In this document: one piece after another, positions 1-11,900 of the stretch
How positions within the stretch are numbered: the first letter of the stretch is position 1
How the letters are laid out: the number at the start of each line of letters is the position of its first letter
DNA from: Owenia fusiformis
Lineage: Eukaryota; Annelida; Polychaeta; Sabellida; Oweniidae
Length of the DNA stretch: 64,000 nucleotides
NCBI GenBank assembly: GCA_903813345.2
Contig: CAIIXF020000004.1
Span: 20,682,477-20,746,476, forward strand
Direction: 5' to 3'
Position numbers and translations under genes: made by a program
Notes under the pieces: model-generated
Databases searched by the model: none
What the model saw: the letters and a program-made list of their open reading frames with translations, nothing else
What the model was told of the DNA's origin: nothing

Positions 1-809
1 CGATTTAATCGATCTGAAAGCATAAACCTGACATCCTAATGTCTGCAAACTTTTTATAACACTAAGTCTCAAGGGGGGTCATACGTAATATCAGTATTAA
101 ATTGAGGCTTCGAGTTTCATCCTGACAACTTTATATTTTTGATTAGATCCCTAGCGTCCATCAACCTTTCATTTTTATAAACCTCTGAAGATTTATCTAT
201 CCAATTTAATGAACAATTGCAAATCTACCCCAGTCCATATAATCCCATTATTTCAACATTGTTTTAACTCATTTTTGCAGGTTTTGAGATAAGTATACTA
301 TCTTCTTCAATTTTCACGAGGAATTCATTTCTGAGGTCCATTTCAATACATCTCATCTCCTTTTGAAGATATCCAGTGCCATATTGTTAAAAGTACAAAA
401 TAAGGAAAAGGTTGTGAGGCCCAACTTGTCATGTCCATTTGAGTAGGCAGCAGAGCCAATAAGGTTACATAATTTTGATTGCGTGACTAAAAGTCACATG
501 ATCATAACTAATAGTTATAACAATGTATTTGTACATGTATTGCAAACAAAAGAAAGTAGATTTAACATTATTTGTGACAAATATAAAAGCTCATTCAGTG
601 AACTTAATCAATTACTGACCTGTTATACCTTTACCAGTCAAAATAGAACATAAGTTATATTCTTTATGATTAGATGCGTAGAATAATGGTATAAAGACAA
701 AAACAAAATGGAAGTGAATAAAAATTCAGTTTCCGGGGTTATATGTCAAAAACATAAATGTGTTTTTCGTATTGTTTATCTGTGATTTTTGCCCTACAAT
801 GCCTACCTA
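1..809. other. non-coding, no gene seen
   Basis: AT-rich sequence without a convincing open reading frame, splice-site pair or repeat that I can assign. It ends at the TA that flanks the mariner-like element. Confidence 0.5.
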
Positions 810-1360
810 TATAGGGTGTCTCAAAAAATGTACCCAAAAGTATATCAGAAGCATAGACAAACCAATCAATATTTTCAGACATTTTTTGCATGGTCTTGTA
901 GATAAAAGATGAAACTTTTTTCCCCTATACACAGCTTTAATTCAGTTTTGCCTTTTTGATACTTTAACCCGTTACCTTTTACACCACATATTCAATGTAA
1001 CCTCATATTTCGATGACAGTCTGCATCCTTACTACTACATAGTTCATTACATTTGATATTTCTGGTGGAATGTTTTGATTTCTGTTCTAGGTCTCTCAGC
1101 TTGGGTTTAGCATAAAAATGGTCCTTCAAATAGCCTCAGAGAAAAAAGTATGGGCCGTCAAATATGGTGAATAGGGAGGCCCTCACAATGTCTTATAGCC
1201 CCTTTATACAGAGAGGTAAGAGGTTCAGGAAACTGCATTGGTTGGGATTCTAGTGTAGCCCTTGTCGTGTGTATCAATTTGAGACCACTGTGTTTTCATT
1301 TGGATATCATTTGGTCTCCAGGCTAGCCTGCCTAACTCTGGAAGGTTACTTCTGAACCAT

Positions 1361-1585
1361 TTGCCGATAATTGACATTTTATCTGTGTTTGTTCTGCCAA
1401 CGTCATCCTCAAACATCTTTCTCTGTGGCTATTTGAAGGAGTGTTTAAATGCTCATTCCAAGCAAAAAGACTTGGAACAACATAAGGGCAACATCCAAAG
1501 AGAAATCCAAAACATTCCACCGGAATTATTATCAAATGTGATGAACAATGTAGCAGTAAGGATACAGGCTGCCATCGAAATATGA
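1361..1585 (+). pseudogene. decayed mariner-like transposase, C-terminal piece
   Basis: The frame reads FLCGYLKECLNAHSK then NIQREIQNIPPELLSNVMNN and RIQAAIE. This is the usual C-terminus of insect- and mollusc-type mariner/DDE_3 transposases, which carry a FFLWGYLK motif followed by an I-R-EI-NIPPE helix. Upstream sequence in all frames is full of stops, so the catalytic D,D residues are not recoverable. It sits between the inverted ends of the element at 812-2530, which fits a remnant of that element's own transposase. Confidence 0.7.
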
Positions 1586-1598
1586 GATTACATCGATA

Positions 1599-2338
1599 GT
1601 TTAGTAGTTTAGTTTAGTTTTATTGTTATTTACAGTGGTAGGTTCAATACAATGCAATAAAATACAACACAAAAGAAAAGTAATAAAAAGCAACCCAGCC
1701 CACTTGGGCTTATCAACCACTAGTGTTAAAAATTACAATTAGATTCATAACAAACAATTTTAAAAATACTAGCATGAATTTCTTAGACACATACATGCAG
1801 TTTAATTCAATTTACATTATAAATGGCATTTCTTCTTTTAAAATAACAAAGTTTAACAACATGAGCAGCTTGCCTAGGCATTTTTTCAAATAAATACTGA
1901 AACTTTTGATCCGTAGTTGATTCTGTTTCTTCAAAAATTTGGTGATTTTGTAAATATGTTTTCCTTATTTCCTTATAAAATGTACAATTAAAAATAAAAT
2001 GTTCCTCATCCTCAATGTTGCCAGATTTACATAAAGTACATTTTCTATTTTCCAATTTTTCATTTCTAAATCTGCCTGTTTCAATTTCCAGTGGTAAAAT
2101 TCCCATACGTAATTGTGCAATTAAAGATCGTTCCAACTTAGATAAATTTAGCAATAAATATGACTCAGTTTTGTATGAGGTTTTGAATTTGACATATGTT
2201 CTTAATTTTGGTTTCTTGTGTACTAAATCATTCCAAGTTGTTTCATATGTAAGCAGTAGTTTCTTTTTGACTTTTTCTATATAACAATACTCTAAATTCT
2301 CAAAATTATCTTGACAATCACATCTATTTAAAATTTTA
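1599..2338 (-). mobile_element. 5'-truncated LINE (non-LTR retrotransposon)
   Basis: The fragment is flanked by the 7-bp direct repeat ATCGATA (1592-1598 and 2339-2345), a target-site duplication. Its 3' end on the minus strand carries AATAAA followed by short TTTAG-type repeats near 1600-1625. It codes for the C-terminal end of a reverse-transcriptase polyprotein and is truncated upstream. It lies within the mariner-like element and is therefore younger. Confidence 0.75.
1807..2154 (-). pseudogene. LINE ORF2 C-terminus (zinc-knuckle tail)
   Basis: A 115-residue frame reads SLIAQLRMGILPLEIETGRFRN, then CTLCKSGNIEDEEHFIFNC. The C-x2-C...H-x4-C pattern with EDEEHFIFNC is the C-terminal domain found after the reverse transcriptase in many animal LINEs, where it contacts nucleic acid. 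The RT and endonuclease domains are missing because the copy is 5'-truncated. Confidence 0.75.
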
Positions 2339-2532
2339 ATCGATAATGTGGTGTAAAGGGTAAAGGGACCTGGGTTAAAGCATAAAAAGGCAAGACTGAA
2401 ATAAAAATGGTGTATTGGGGAGGAAACATTCGTGTTTTGGCTACATGTCCACGCAAAGAATGTCTGAAGATATTGATTGGTTTATCTGTGCTCTTGATAT
2501 ACTTTTGGATACATCTTTTGAGACACCCTGTA

Positions 2533-3300
2533 CACACGATTACCCATACGAAAAACAAGTTTTTAAGAATTATTACTCAATTGTTATGAACACCCAAATC
2601 TTAAACCTTTGATTTCTCAATATCAGATAAAATGCAATTGTAACAATGTGGAAAAAACGGACGATATGTGCATACAAGGATAAATATCACGCAACAATAT
2701 GCCAGTATATATTATATTTAGAAGGCATCCGTCCACATAAAGTCGGTTAATTGATGCACTCATTACCGTTTGGGCAACTCGGCATGTGATACAGGTTTAG
2801 AGCAAGATACAAAAGGTGATGGTTAATGGACTTTCAGTTGTTATTCTCATAGTCAATGTAACAATGGTATTTCAACAATAAATAAAAACTCAAATAGGCA
2901 ACAGTGTGTATTTATCTCGTATTTAATCAACTGATTATGAAGAACAATATTATCATTTTTTCTCATATGACTAACCAAGATACAGCCATCTTTACCCCAT
3001 GCAAGATATTGCCATCTTTCATCTTAAAAAGTCACACGTGTAAGATGAGATTTACTTGTGACATCACCGGTCTATAAACATCAACAACATAGCAACAAAT
3101 ACACCGTTGCTACTAGTATCCATGCTCATTCTACAAAACTAAGCTGTGACGTCATAACGATGGAGCTTTGTTGCCTCGTGTATCCATGTATTTTCTACAA
3201 TATTGTTATGACGTCATAACAATTGAAAGATGAAGTTCCATTAATCTGAAGCTATTTTGCACCCAGTTTTGTCATGAAGACGTGAAAATAAAGCATAATA
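2533..3300. other. non-coding, with two CRE-like palindromes
   Basis: No gene seen. The stretch contains TGACGTCA palindromes near 3148 and TGACGTCA near 3209, the core of CREB/ATF sites, each in a short context GTGACGTCATAAC or TATGACGTCATAAC. Two copies this close could be regulatory or simply part of a repeat; similar TGACGTCA cores recur near 3742 and 3780. Confidence 0.35.
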
Positions 3301-3327
3301 CAGAGTCATATGAGAAAAACTTTCTTG

Positions 3328-3452
3328 TACTCGTACCTGTGCAATATCGTCCATTCTTGACTCGCTTTGATAATGTTTCTTTATCTCGTCTGCGACTCGA
3401 TAAAGAAGAATTATCAAAGCTCATCAAGAATGGACGATCTTGCACAAGTACT
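3328..3452. repeat. imperfect hairpin repeat, copy 1
   Basis: The sequence GTGCAATATCGTCCATTCTTGA on the left is answered by TCAAGAATGGACGATCTTGCAC on the right, with TTTATC/GATAAA near the centre. A diverged copy lies at about 8490-8635, so this is a dispersed MITE-like hairpin family. Confidence 0.6.
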
Positions 3453-3474
3453 CATATAAGAACCTCTATTTCTT

Positions 3475-3573
3475 AAATATGCAATAGCATTCTTTTGTTT
3501 AATTGCATATGTCGCTTTAGAATATACTAGTATAGAATAACTAAAACTTCCGTGTGATTTTAGTTATACGAAC
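3475..3573. repeat. long direct repeat, left copy
   Basis: About 95 bp, starting AAATATGCAATAGCATT and ending TTTAGTTATACGAAC, is repeated at 4476-4568 with few differences. The two copies flank about 900 bp that contain TGACGTCA palindromes and a short tandem array. This could be a small element with direct ends or a segmental duplication. Confidence 0.7.
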
Positions 3574-4257
3574 ATGTTAAAGTTATGTTTCACAAGACAA
3601 AATCGTATGAAATAACTTATGATGAACATTAAACATTATTATATACCCAATATGTAACACTAATCCTGATTGGTCAATACCTAGTCACGTGTTCCGAAAT
3701 AGATTTACTATTTCCCTCGGAAAGTTATATTCCCTCAAATGTGACGTCAGCGGGAATATACATTTGAACTATTGCCCGCTGACGTCACAATTGCAAGTTC
3801 TATTACCCTTGGAAACGTCTGCGCATCATCACTGCGCAGTAGAAAAACAGAAAAATGGAGGGTGAGCACAAACACAAATCAACTCCGTTCACCATGACAG
3901 ACGTGCGTGAACGATACAATATAAGCAATGTGTATAAAGTTCCCTAAGCTCAATACGTCTGTGTAATTTCAAGTGTTATGATAATCTATTCCGCGTGTTA
4001 AACGCGATTGAATTTGTCAAGTGAGAGTCTCAGAGGCAAACATTTCTGTTGAGCATCTGATGACGTCACAGCTTATAATGCTAACAATGGACCCGGGGAG
4101 GGGGCCTTTTTGGCCTTCGCAGAGGAAACGGGACAAGAGTCAGTATAGGGTATATAATAAAACAAATAGTGACTGCCTAATTTCGAGCAATAGTGTAAAT
4201 GATTTCCCCTCGGGAATATCCTCTGCGGCTTCGGGAATAGTACATTGTAGCTGGGAA

Positions 4258-4386
4258 TACTAAACCTAAGACCCTGTTATAAAACTAAGACCCCATGTAA
4301 TAAAACTAAGACCCTGTTATAAAACTAAGACCCCCCACGTTATAAAACTAAGACCCTGTTATAAAACTAAGACCCCCCACGTTATA
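4258..4386 (+). repeat. short tandem array TAAAACTAAGACCC
   Basis: The unit TAAAACTAAGACCCTGTTA alternates with a TAAAACTAAGACCCCCCACGTTA variant, six copies in about 130 bp. Confidence 0.8.
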
Positions 4387-4475
4387 AGATTGTAGAGGAT
4401 ATTCCCTCGGAGAAATAATTTACACTATTGCCCTCAATGGCAGTCACTATTTGTATAATATTATCATTTTATCTG

Positions 4476-4568
4476 AAATATGCAATAGCATTATTTTGTT
4501 TAATTGCATATGGCGCTTTAGAATATATAGAATAACTAAAACTTCCATGTGATTTTAGTTATACGAAC
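4476..4568. repeat. long direct repeat, right copy
   Basis: Right-hand partner of the repeat at 3475-3573. It abuts the left end of fold-back element A, so that element inserted at, or carried with, this boundary. Confidence 0.7.
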
Positions 4569-5964
4569 CAACAGCGAATGCCACGCTTTAAATCGGCGAG
4601 CAAAGCGCCGTCAATTTTGTTTACTTTTCAAAAAATATCATGATCTCCTAAATAATGTTACGTTCTGATAAAGGTTATCGACTTGTTACGGTTCCTCACG
4701 CTTTGATCCCGCTTCGACCAGGCTTTGTTACGCTTGAAATCACGTTTTGATAAGCTTTGATAAGCATTATTACGCTTTGATGCGATTGTGACGCTTTAAA
4801 TCAGGCTCTGATACGATTGCCAAGCTCTGTTGTGCATTGTTACGCTCTGTTAAGCTCTGTCACGCATTGGAAAATGTCGAGATAGCCGATTTCATGCAGC
4901 ATTTGATCCAATGACTATAAAGATGCAGTGGATCTATAAAACCATTGCATCTTTGACTCGAGAACACGATGGCAGAACAACAAGATCCAGAAATTCCAGA
5001 TGGACCAGAGCATGGCCTATCTGAAGAAGACATGATGTTTGTCGCACGGCGTGAAAGAGCGTGAGAGAGCGTGAGGAAGCTTGTCAAGCGTAACAAAGCC
5101 TAACAAAGCGTTTCAATCCTTGATTAAAGCGTCTCAATTCGTTGGAAAGCTTAAGAGTCCTTCATGAAAGCGTAACAAAGAGTGTCAGATATTGATGAAA
5201 GCGTCTGACCTCGTGTCAGATCTTCATGCCAGATCGTAGCAAAGCTTGAGACATCTTAACGAAGCGTGTCAAGTGGTAACAGACCGTGAAGAGACTGGGG
5301 TCCCTGCTTTGAACCAAGCTATGTTAAGCTTTCCTACGGGTTGGGTCAAGCTTTGCTGAGCTTTGTTTCGGTTTGTTAAGCTTTGATACTCTCTCGGCGC
5401 TTTAATCAATTCGAAACAGAGCGCCCAAAACAGTTTAAAATTTTTGGCGCTCTTGCCGAATATCCCGCTTTACTCCGAGCTTTTCTACGACCTATTACGA
5501 CCCGACGCTTTGATCAAGCTTTGTTACGCTTTGGTGCCGCTTTACAGGATAACTTAGCTAAAGCTACGTTCACACCAACTGCGCTTTGATGGCGCTTTAA
5601 AGCGGCTTGCAAAGCGGTACCAAAGCGTAACAAAGCTGATTAAAGCGTCAGGATCGTGATAGATCATGGAAAACCTCAGAGTACAGCGGGACATTCGGCA
5701 GGAGCGCCAAAATATTTTAAACACGCTTCGTTAAGATGTCTCAAGATTTCGACATTTTCCAATGCGTAACAGAGCTGCGTAATAATGCACAACAGAGCTT
5801 GATAATCGTATAAGAGCATGGTTTAAAGTCGGGAAATCAGAGCGTATCAGAGCTTATCAGAGCATAACATTACTTAGGAGATCGTGATATTTTTGGAAAA
5901 GTACACAAAAATGACGGTGCTTTAGTCGCCGATTTAAAGCGTGACATTCGCCGTTGGTGTGAAC
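4568..5964. mobile_element. fold-back element A with AAAGCG motif arrays
   Basis: The left end (CAGCGAATGCCACGCTTTAA, then ATCGGCGAGCAAAGCGCCGTC) is answered at 5925-5964 by its inverse (GGTGCTTTAGTCGCCGATTT through ATTCGCCGTTGGTGTGAAC). Much of the interior is a run of degenerate 10-12 bp units such as ACGCTTTG, AAGCTCTG and AAGCGTAAC, in opposite polarity in the two arms. It carries a short ORF at 4969-5064. No transposase is present, so it is non-autonomous. It is the sister of element B at 6009-7422. Confidence 0.75.
4969..5064 (+). CDS. 31-aa passenger ORF in fold-back element A
   Basis: The ORF starts MAEQQDPEIPDGPEHGLSEE and ends DMMFVARRERA. It is acidic, with no recognised family. 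Upstream lies CCAATGACTATAAAGATG, a CCAAT plus TATAAA arrangement, about 55-65 bp before the ATG, so promoter and first coding piece may have been captured together. A second copy occurs inverted in element B (6682-6795) and differs by five replacements with no silent changes. Whether it is expressed is unknown; it may be the first exon of a longer captured gene. Confidence 0.4.
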   Translation: MAEQQDPEIPDGPEHGLSEEDMMFVARRERA

Positions 5965-6008
5965 TAGGTGTAAAATACTCAAACGCGTGCGGTAAAGCCC
6001 CTGCTAAT

Positions 6009-7422
6009 GGTACGTTCACACCAACGGCGCTTTGATGGCGCTTTAAAGCGGCTTGTAAAGCGGCACCAAAGCGTAACAAAGCTTAATTAAAGCGCCGGGG
6101 TCGTAATAGGTCGTAGAAAAGCTCGGGAGTAAAGCGGGATATTCGGCAAGAGCGCTAAAAAATTTAAACTGTTTAAGCGTTCGCACCAACGGCGCTTTGA
6201 TGGCGCTTTAAAGCGGATTGTAAAGCGGCACCAAAGCGTAACAAAGCTTGATTAAAGCGTCGGGATCGTAATAGGTCGTAGAAAAGTTCGGAGTAAAGCG
6301 GGATATTCGGCAAGAGCGCCAAAAAATGTTAAACTGTTTAACAATTTTGGGCGCTCTGTTACGAATTGATTGAAGCGCCGAGAGCGTATCAAAGCTTAAC
6401 AAACCGTAACAAAGCTCAACAAAGCTTGACTCAAAGCGTAGGAAAGCTTAACACAGCTTGGTTCAAAGCGGGGACCCCAGTCTATTCACGGTCTGTTACC
6501 ACTTGACACGCTTCGTTAAGATGTCTCAAGATTTGCTACGATCTGGCATGAAGATCTGACACGAGGTCAGACGCTTTCATCAATATCTGACACTCTTTGT
6601 TACACTTTCCTGAGGGACTCTCAAGCTTTCCACCGAATTGAGACGCTTTAATCAAGGATTGAAACGCTTTGCTAGGCTTTGTTACGCTTGAAAGTTTTCA
6701 CACGCTATATCACGCCGTGCGACAAACGTCATGTCTTCTTCAGATAGGTCATGCTCTGGTCCATCTGGAATTTCTGGATCTCGTTGTTCTGCCATCGTGT
6801 TCTCGAGTCAAAGATGCAATGGTTTTATGGATCTACTGCATCTTTATATAGTCATTGGATCAAAAGTGGCATGGAATCGGCGATCTCGACATTTTCCAAT
6901 GCGTGACAGAGCTTAACAGAGCGTAACAATGCACAACAGAGTTTTGCAATCGTATCAGAGCCTGATTTAAAGCGTCATAATCGCATCAAAGCGTAATAAT
7001 GCTTATCAAAGCTTTTCAAAGCGTGATTTCAAGCGTAACAAAGCCTGATCAAAGCGTGAGGAACCTTTTAGAGCTATGTTAAGCTTTCCTACGCTTTGGA
7101 TCAAGTTTTTCTGAGCTTTGTTACGGTTTGTTAAGCTTTGATACGCTCTCGGCGCTTAATCGATTCGTAACAGAGCGCCCAAAACTTTTTAAGAGTTTAA
7201 AAATTTTTGGCGCTCTTGCCGAATATCCCGTTTTACTCTGAGCTTTTCTACGACCTATTACGACCCCGACGCTTTAATCAAACTTTGTTACGCTTTGGTG
7301 CCGCTTTACAAGCCGCTTTAAAGCGCCATCAAAGCGCCGTTGGTATGAAGAAAAATGACAAAAATGACGGCGCTTTGCTCGCCGATTTAAAGCGTGGCAT
7401 TCGCCGTTGGTGTGAACGTACC
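6009..7422. mobile_element. fold-back element B, sister of A
   Basis: The ends are GGTACGTTCACACCAACGGC (6009) and its reverse complement (ending 7422). The length and interior match element A: arms built of AAGCGTAAC/GTTACGCTT motifs, the same internal fragment with a small ORF, and internal repeats of the TTCACACCAACGGCGCTTTG end (also near 5567 and 6180). Element A and B are adjacent, separated by about 45 bp. Confidence 0.75.
6682..6795 (-). CDS. 37-aa passenger ORF in fold-back element B
   Basis: Minus-strand ORF starting MAEQRDPEIPDGPEHDLSEE and ending RRDIACENFQA. It corresponds to the ORF of element A, with Q-to-R, G-to-D, M-to-T, E-to-D and R-to-I changes and an extended C-terminus. 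The TATATAAAG upstream is kept on the minus strand, as is the CCAAT. All differences within the shared codons change the amino acid, which argues against constraint on the peptide. Confidence 0.35.
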   Translation of the reverse strand: MAEQRDPEIPDGPEHDLSEEDMTFVARRDIACENFQA

Positions 7423-8480
7423 TTAAACAATCCCCTGTTTCCAGAAACCATGGCCAGATGTTCAAATGCAAACTGTATATGACGGTTTGGCAACCGTCTT
7501 TAAACCTCAGTATTTTGTTCCACGAATATAATTGGTCGGCATTCTGTGACTTTGATGAATTTTCTTGAACTTGGAAAACATCAACAGACTGATTAATTAA
7601 AACACATTCATTGGAGACAAGGGATATCCCGGTTGCTAAATGTTAAGAAGGGGTGTACCTCGTGACAGGTACCTGTAGGTAGTATTAACACTAAACACTG
7701 ATTGTGAATAAAACGCGAACATTTTTGGAGCACGATTTTTAATCTAAGGTTGACATGTGCACAATATTGGTTCGGATGTACATACCAACATAAAATGCTA
7801 TTAAAACGCCTTGACAACAAGCATTGCTTTATTCAATGGCATTACATTAGAAATGATGTGCCATAAAAAATTAAATGAGAGTAACAATGTGATAAAGTCG
7901 ATGAATGGACCATATATACATGAAAAGATTCAGTTAAAAATAGTAGCTTTATTATTTAGTTTATTGTCATACATTAATTAAATGTACGTAGGTGGAACAA
8001 ATGCACGTAGTAAGGGTTCAATCCTTCCTGATTGCAAAATAGCAACACAGGTTTGATGAAACATAATTTTTTGTTATACCTTTCCTTAACCACATAGGAT
8101 CTACGGCAACCGTACGGCGGCCGTAAGTTCCCAAAATCGAGAGACTGAGCCTTAGAGCCATCAAAATATTGTAACACACAGTTCTTGTTTTCGTTTAAGA
8201 TTTTAGAAGAGAAAACAAGTTACATGATAAGGTGTTTTAAAAGGAAATCAAATTTTTCTGAAAAATGTTTTTAAATATTTCATAGTTAAAATTAAGCAAC
8301 TGGCTATTAATTTGAAATGTAGTCCGATTATAATTAATTCATTGTATATAATTGTTTCCCGGGAACAGAGGAACAATTCTTATTTAGTCAAATGATATTC
8401 TCAATGGAGATGTGGCGTTTTTTAAGATTGTTGAAGGTAGGAAACTTACTATCACATTTAAACATGAAGTCATGTAATAA
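7423..8480. other. non-coding, no gene seen
   Basis: AT-rich sequence with only short random frames. GGGTTCAATCC near 8013 resembles a pol III B box, but no tRNA fold surrounds it. Confidence 0.45.
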
Positions 8481-8489
8481 AAATATACT

Positions 8490-8635
8490 TGAAGTCGTAC
8501 CTGTGAATATCGTTCATTATTGATTCCCGATCTTTGACAATGTTTCTCGTATTCGACTCGATAAATAGGGATAATAATCAAAAAGCATCAAGAATGAACG
8601 ATCCCACACATTCACTCGTGCAAGAACCTCAATAT
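8490..8635. repeat. imperfect hairpin repeat, copy 2
   Basis: Diverged copy of the hairpin at 3328-3452: CGTACCTGTGAATATCGTTC opposite GAATGAACGATCCCACACA, again followed by TCGTGCAAGAACCTC. The family is the same but the stem is more decayed. Confidence 0.55.
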
Positions 8636-8860
8636 CCCGAGATCTTCCATGTTGTTGTATGTAGGAATTCATTTTCAGTAGATCATGTACATGACAAAAA
8701 ACATGAGATAAAATATATATTATTCTGTGTGAATTTACATGCGTGCTGCATATCTTGTTGAAAATTGGATCTAATCGAATTGAATTAACCAATTGGAATT
8801 CATCTTTAAGCTTGAAAATGAAGTGGTCGTTTACATTATAAAACATCCTGGTCTGTTGGT

Positions 8861-8898
8861 TATATAAGCATGATTTCCATGCTATTTGCCAATCATTC
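8861..8898 (+). promoter_or_regulatory. TATA box and initiator of the lipid-transfer gene
   Basis: TATATAAG at 8861-8868 is followed by TCATTC at 8893-8898, an initiator-like sequence whose A is about 34 bp from the TATA start. The first ATG follows at 8913, giving a 5' UTR of roughly 18 nt. Confidence 0.6.
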
Positions 8899-8912
8899 GG
8901 GACATCTCCGAG

Positions 8913-11900
8913 ATGGTCATGATACAGATGATACTGGTGCATCTTGCAACGGCTCTTCTTCTATATGGCGTCACAGCCGATCAGGTATAACATATTTTTA
9001 ACATGTTTTGGAAAGCTGTTAATTTACCTTCCTTGGTTTAATAATATACGTGAAAAGCTTTACATCTTCTCTACATTTCTAGACGACGTTACAATATACC
9101 TATACGAGTTACGTCTATCTTTGGGGTGAAACGAAGCAAACATTCCGTGTTTCTGCAATTGTAGAGGTGGACGAAATAGGACGTAAGTTGAAGAAATGTA
9201 TACCTTATTTCCAATGATCGAATCTTATTATCTAAGCTTAAATAACTTATATTTTATCGGTTGCTTCTTATTTAGTTTTAAATTCTTTTCAGCTGCCAAG
9301 GGCCCGTACGAAGGAACCGAGGCTGTTCTTTATTTAGTCCATTTGCATCATATTAAGATCGACCCTATAAAGTAAGCTTTCGAACGTGATTTGGGCATTT
9401 GTTATGATCAAACATGGACAGCTCAATTTTTAAGTTCCGTTTTGTAGTTGATTTTAGTTAAGTACATTTTAGTCCATGGTATGAAATTCCTAGGACGCCT
9501 AATTAAGGAGCTGGAACACAATATAGTGCAGCGATATTTGACCTAATATTTACATACAGGTACCTTCATGTACACATGTCCAGTATTGTGTTTTATTATA
9601 GACGTTCAATTTTCTTCGGATTCTGCACTTAGTTTTTAAATAAATTGTAAGGGTCGCCCGTGATATTAGGTCTCTGCTACAAATACCATGACCACATTAA
9701 CGTGGTCACCTTTTGTATTAAATCCTATGTTATATTGTGCCATATACTACTTCAAAATTATAAAAAGTATTTATAATATACTCAAGAGATGGCAAAGTGA
9801 TCAAAGATAAATCTGACGTAAATAAGACAGCAGGCGAACGGGTGAAGAAACGGCCACTTGATGAAGTGTACAAGAAACCATTCCGCTTCATCCAGAGGAA
9901 GGATGGTAGCATTGCTGAGGTACAATTTCAGAAGTCAGACCTAGGTTAGTGACTTTCTTTCAATGTTAATAGTGGTTCGAAAGTTTGACATCAATTTGCA
10001 TGTAAGCATGCAGAAATGAATCGTCTTATATTCAAAACTATATAGTTTTCTTGTATTTTTTGATGCATCCTTGTACATTAGTCATCCTGATATTTTTCTG
10101 GTATAACAAGTACAACGGAATGTATGTCAGAATATGGTGATCATATAATATTATGATAATAAACACATTACAGTAGGTATATAATCGGAATTTTGGACAA
10201 TTTAGCATATCGCAACCTCACAAGGACTTTGACTTTGCTGTCTATACAATATGACACACTTTGCCTTTGTAGCAGTAAAAGAAAGTATACAATAACACTA
10301 AAACTATTTATTTTTAAATATTTAGAAAACACGGAAGTTGTCAATTTCAAAAAGGGTGTGCTAAGTGCCTTCCAAACACACAATGATGATCGAGATGAAG
10401 AAGATGTGGACGAGACAGACGTACTTGGTGAACATACTACTCACTATAGGTATGTTCCGTGTATATAATATAGGAGGTAAATTGCATGTCTAAAACAAAG
10501 CAAATTTTAAAATTAGATTCAGATGATTTTAAATTTTTTGTCACAATAAAATAATATTTGAAAAAGACAAACGCAACCAGAGTGACAAACATGGACTTGT
10601 AATACATGTAGACGAATAATTATCATTATTCGATTTCCAGGGTTACACATTTTAACCACACTAAGAAGATCAAGAAGTCATACAAGACTAATGATGTCAA
10701 GAGGTTCGGCAACAATGACATCAACAAAGACGGCGTTGACGTCGATGTCGAGGAAGAATTGACAGTTGACGATACAAATAGAATAACCGAGTCAAAGGGA
10801 GTCATGAAGATAAGAATCAAGAGAAATCCAGAGAAGGTATTTTTAATATTCAAACATGTTTAAGCAATACATTCTAAGAATTGACCACGGTATCATGCCA
10901 TTTCATTTTTGTTTGCACATTCATTATTATTATATTTTCCAAGGAAAAAAGAAACGCCGAGGAAAATAGTCCTCATACTATATATGTAAGGGCGAAAGAT
11001 GTGGACCTAGCCGATAACTTTGACTCCGACAACACTTTTGATATGAAGTTAAATCAGGAAACAAGACGCTCATTAAATCGAAAAAGGCGTGTGGTCGAAC
11101 TTGACACTAAACAAGGACAAGACTCATTCGTTACAACTTCGCTACTTGGGGATTTCAGCCAAGGTTATCATCCCACGAAATATAATCTTCATATATCTTA
11201 AATAATGTCTAAGTAACAATTTACAAGTAAATATATTTAAGATAGATAATATGTCTGACATCTCTCACAAACTATGAGCATAATTCATTTTAAGCTCTAT
11301 ATACCATGTGTATTTCAATAAGAATATTATTCATTTGTAAGTTCAATATACAATGATTATCTCATTCTGTTTTATTTTAGAAAACGCCAAGAGACACAGA
11401 TTCAAAAAACTTTTGGAAATTATAGAGGAACAAGGACTGTTGAAAATCCTAAAACGATTTTATCAAACACCGACAGATACTGAAATATGTGAGTAGTTGA
11501 CCGAGATATCACCTGGGGCATGGGGGTGTTTATGTGAGTAGTTTAACAATATATCACCCGAAGCTTGGGAGGTGTTTATGTGACTAGTTGGCAAAGACAT
11601 CACCTGAAGCTTGGGAGGTATTTATCTGAGTAGTTGAATGAGATATCACCTGAAACTTGGGAGGTGTTTATGTAAGTAGTTGAACGAGATATTACATGTA
11701 GCTTGGGAGGTGTTTATATGAGTAGTTGAACGATACATCACCTGAAGCTTGGGGGGTATTTATGTGAGTAGTTGAACAAGATATCACCCGAAGCTTGGGA
11801 GGTGTTTATGTGACTAGTTGGCAAAGAAATCACCTGAAGCTTGGGAGGTATTTATTTGAGTAGTTGAATGAGATATCACCTGAAACTTGGGAGGTGTTTA

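Larger units (their letters stand above)
812..2530. mobile_element. mariner/Tc1-like element with long inverted ends
   Basis: The left end (TAGGGTGTCTCAAAA, from 812) and the right end (reverse complement CAGGGTGTCTCAAAA, ending 2530) match over about 90 bp as inverted repeats. Both are flanked by TA (810-811 and 2531-2532), the target duplication of the Tc1/mariner superfamily. A decayed DDE transposase C-terminus lies inside, and a LINE fragment has inserted at 1599-2338. The element is dead. Confidence 0.8.

Noticed and set aside
8000-8030. B-box GGGTTCAATCC as a tRNA gene
   Set aside because: No A box at the right distance and no cloverleaf.
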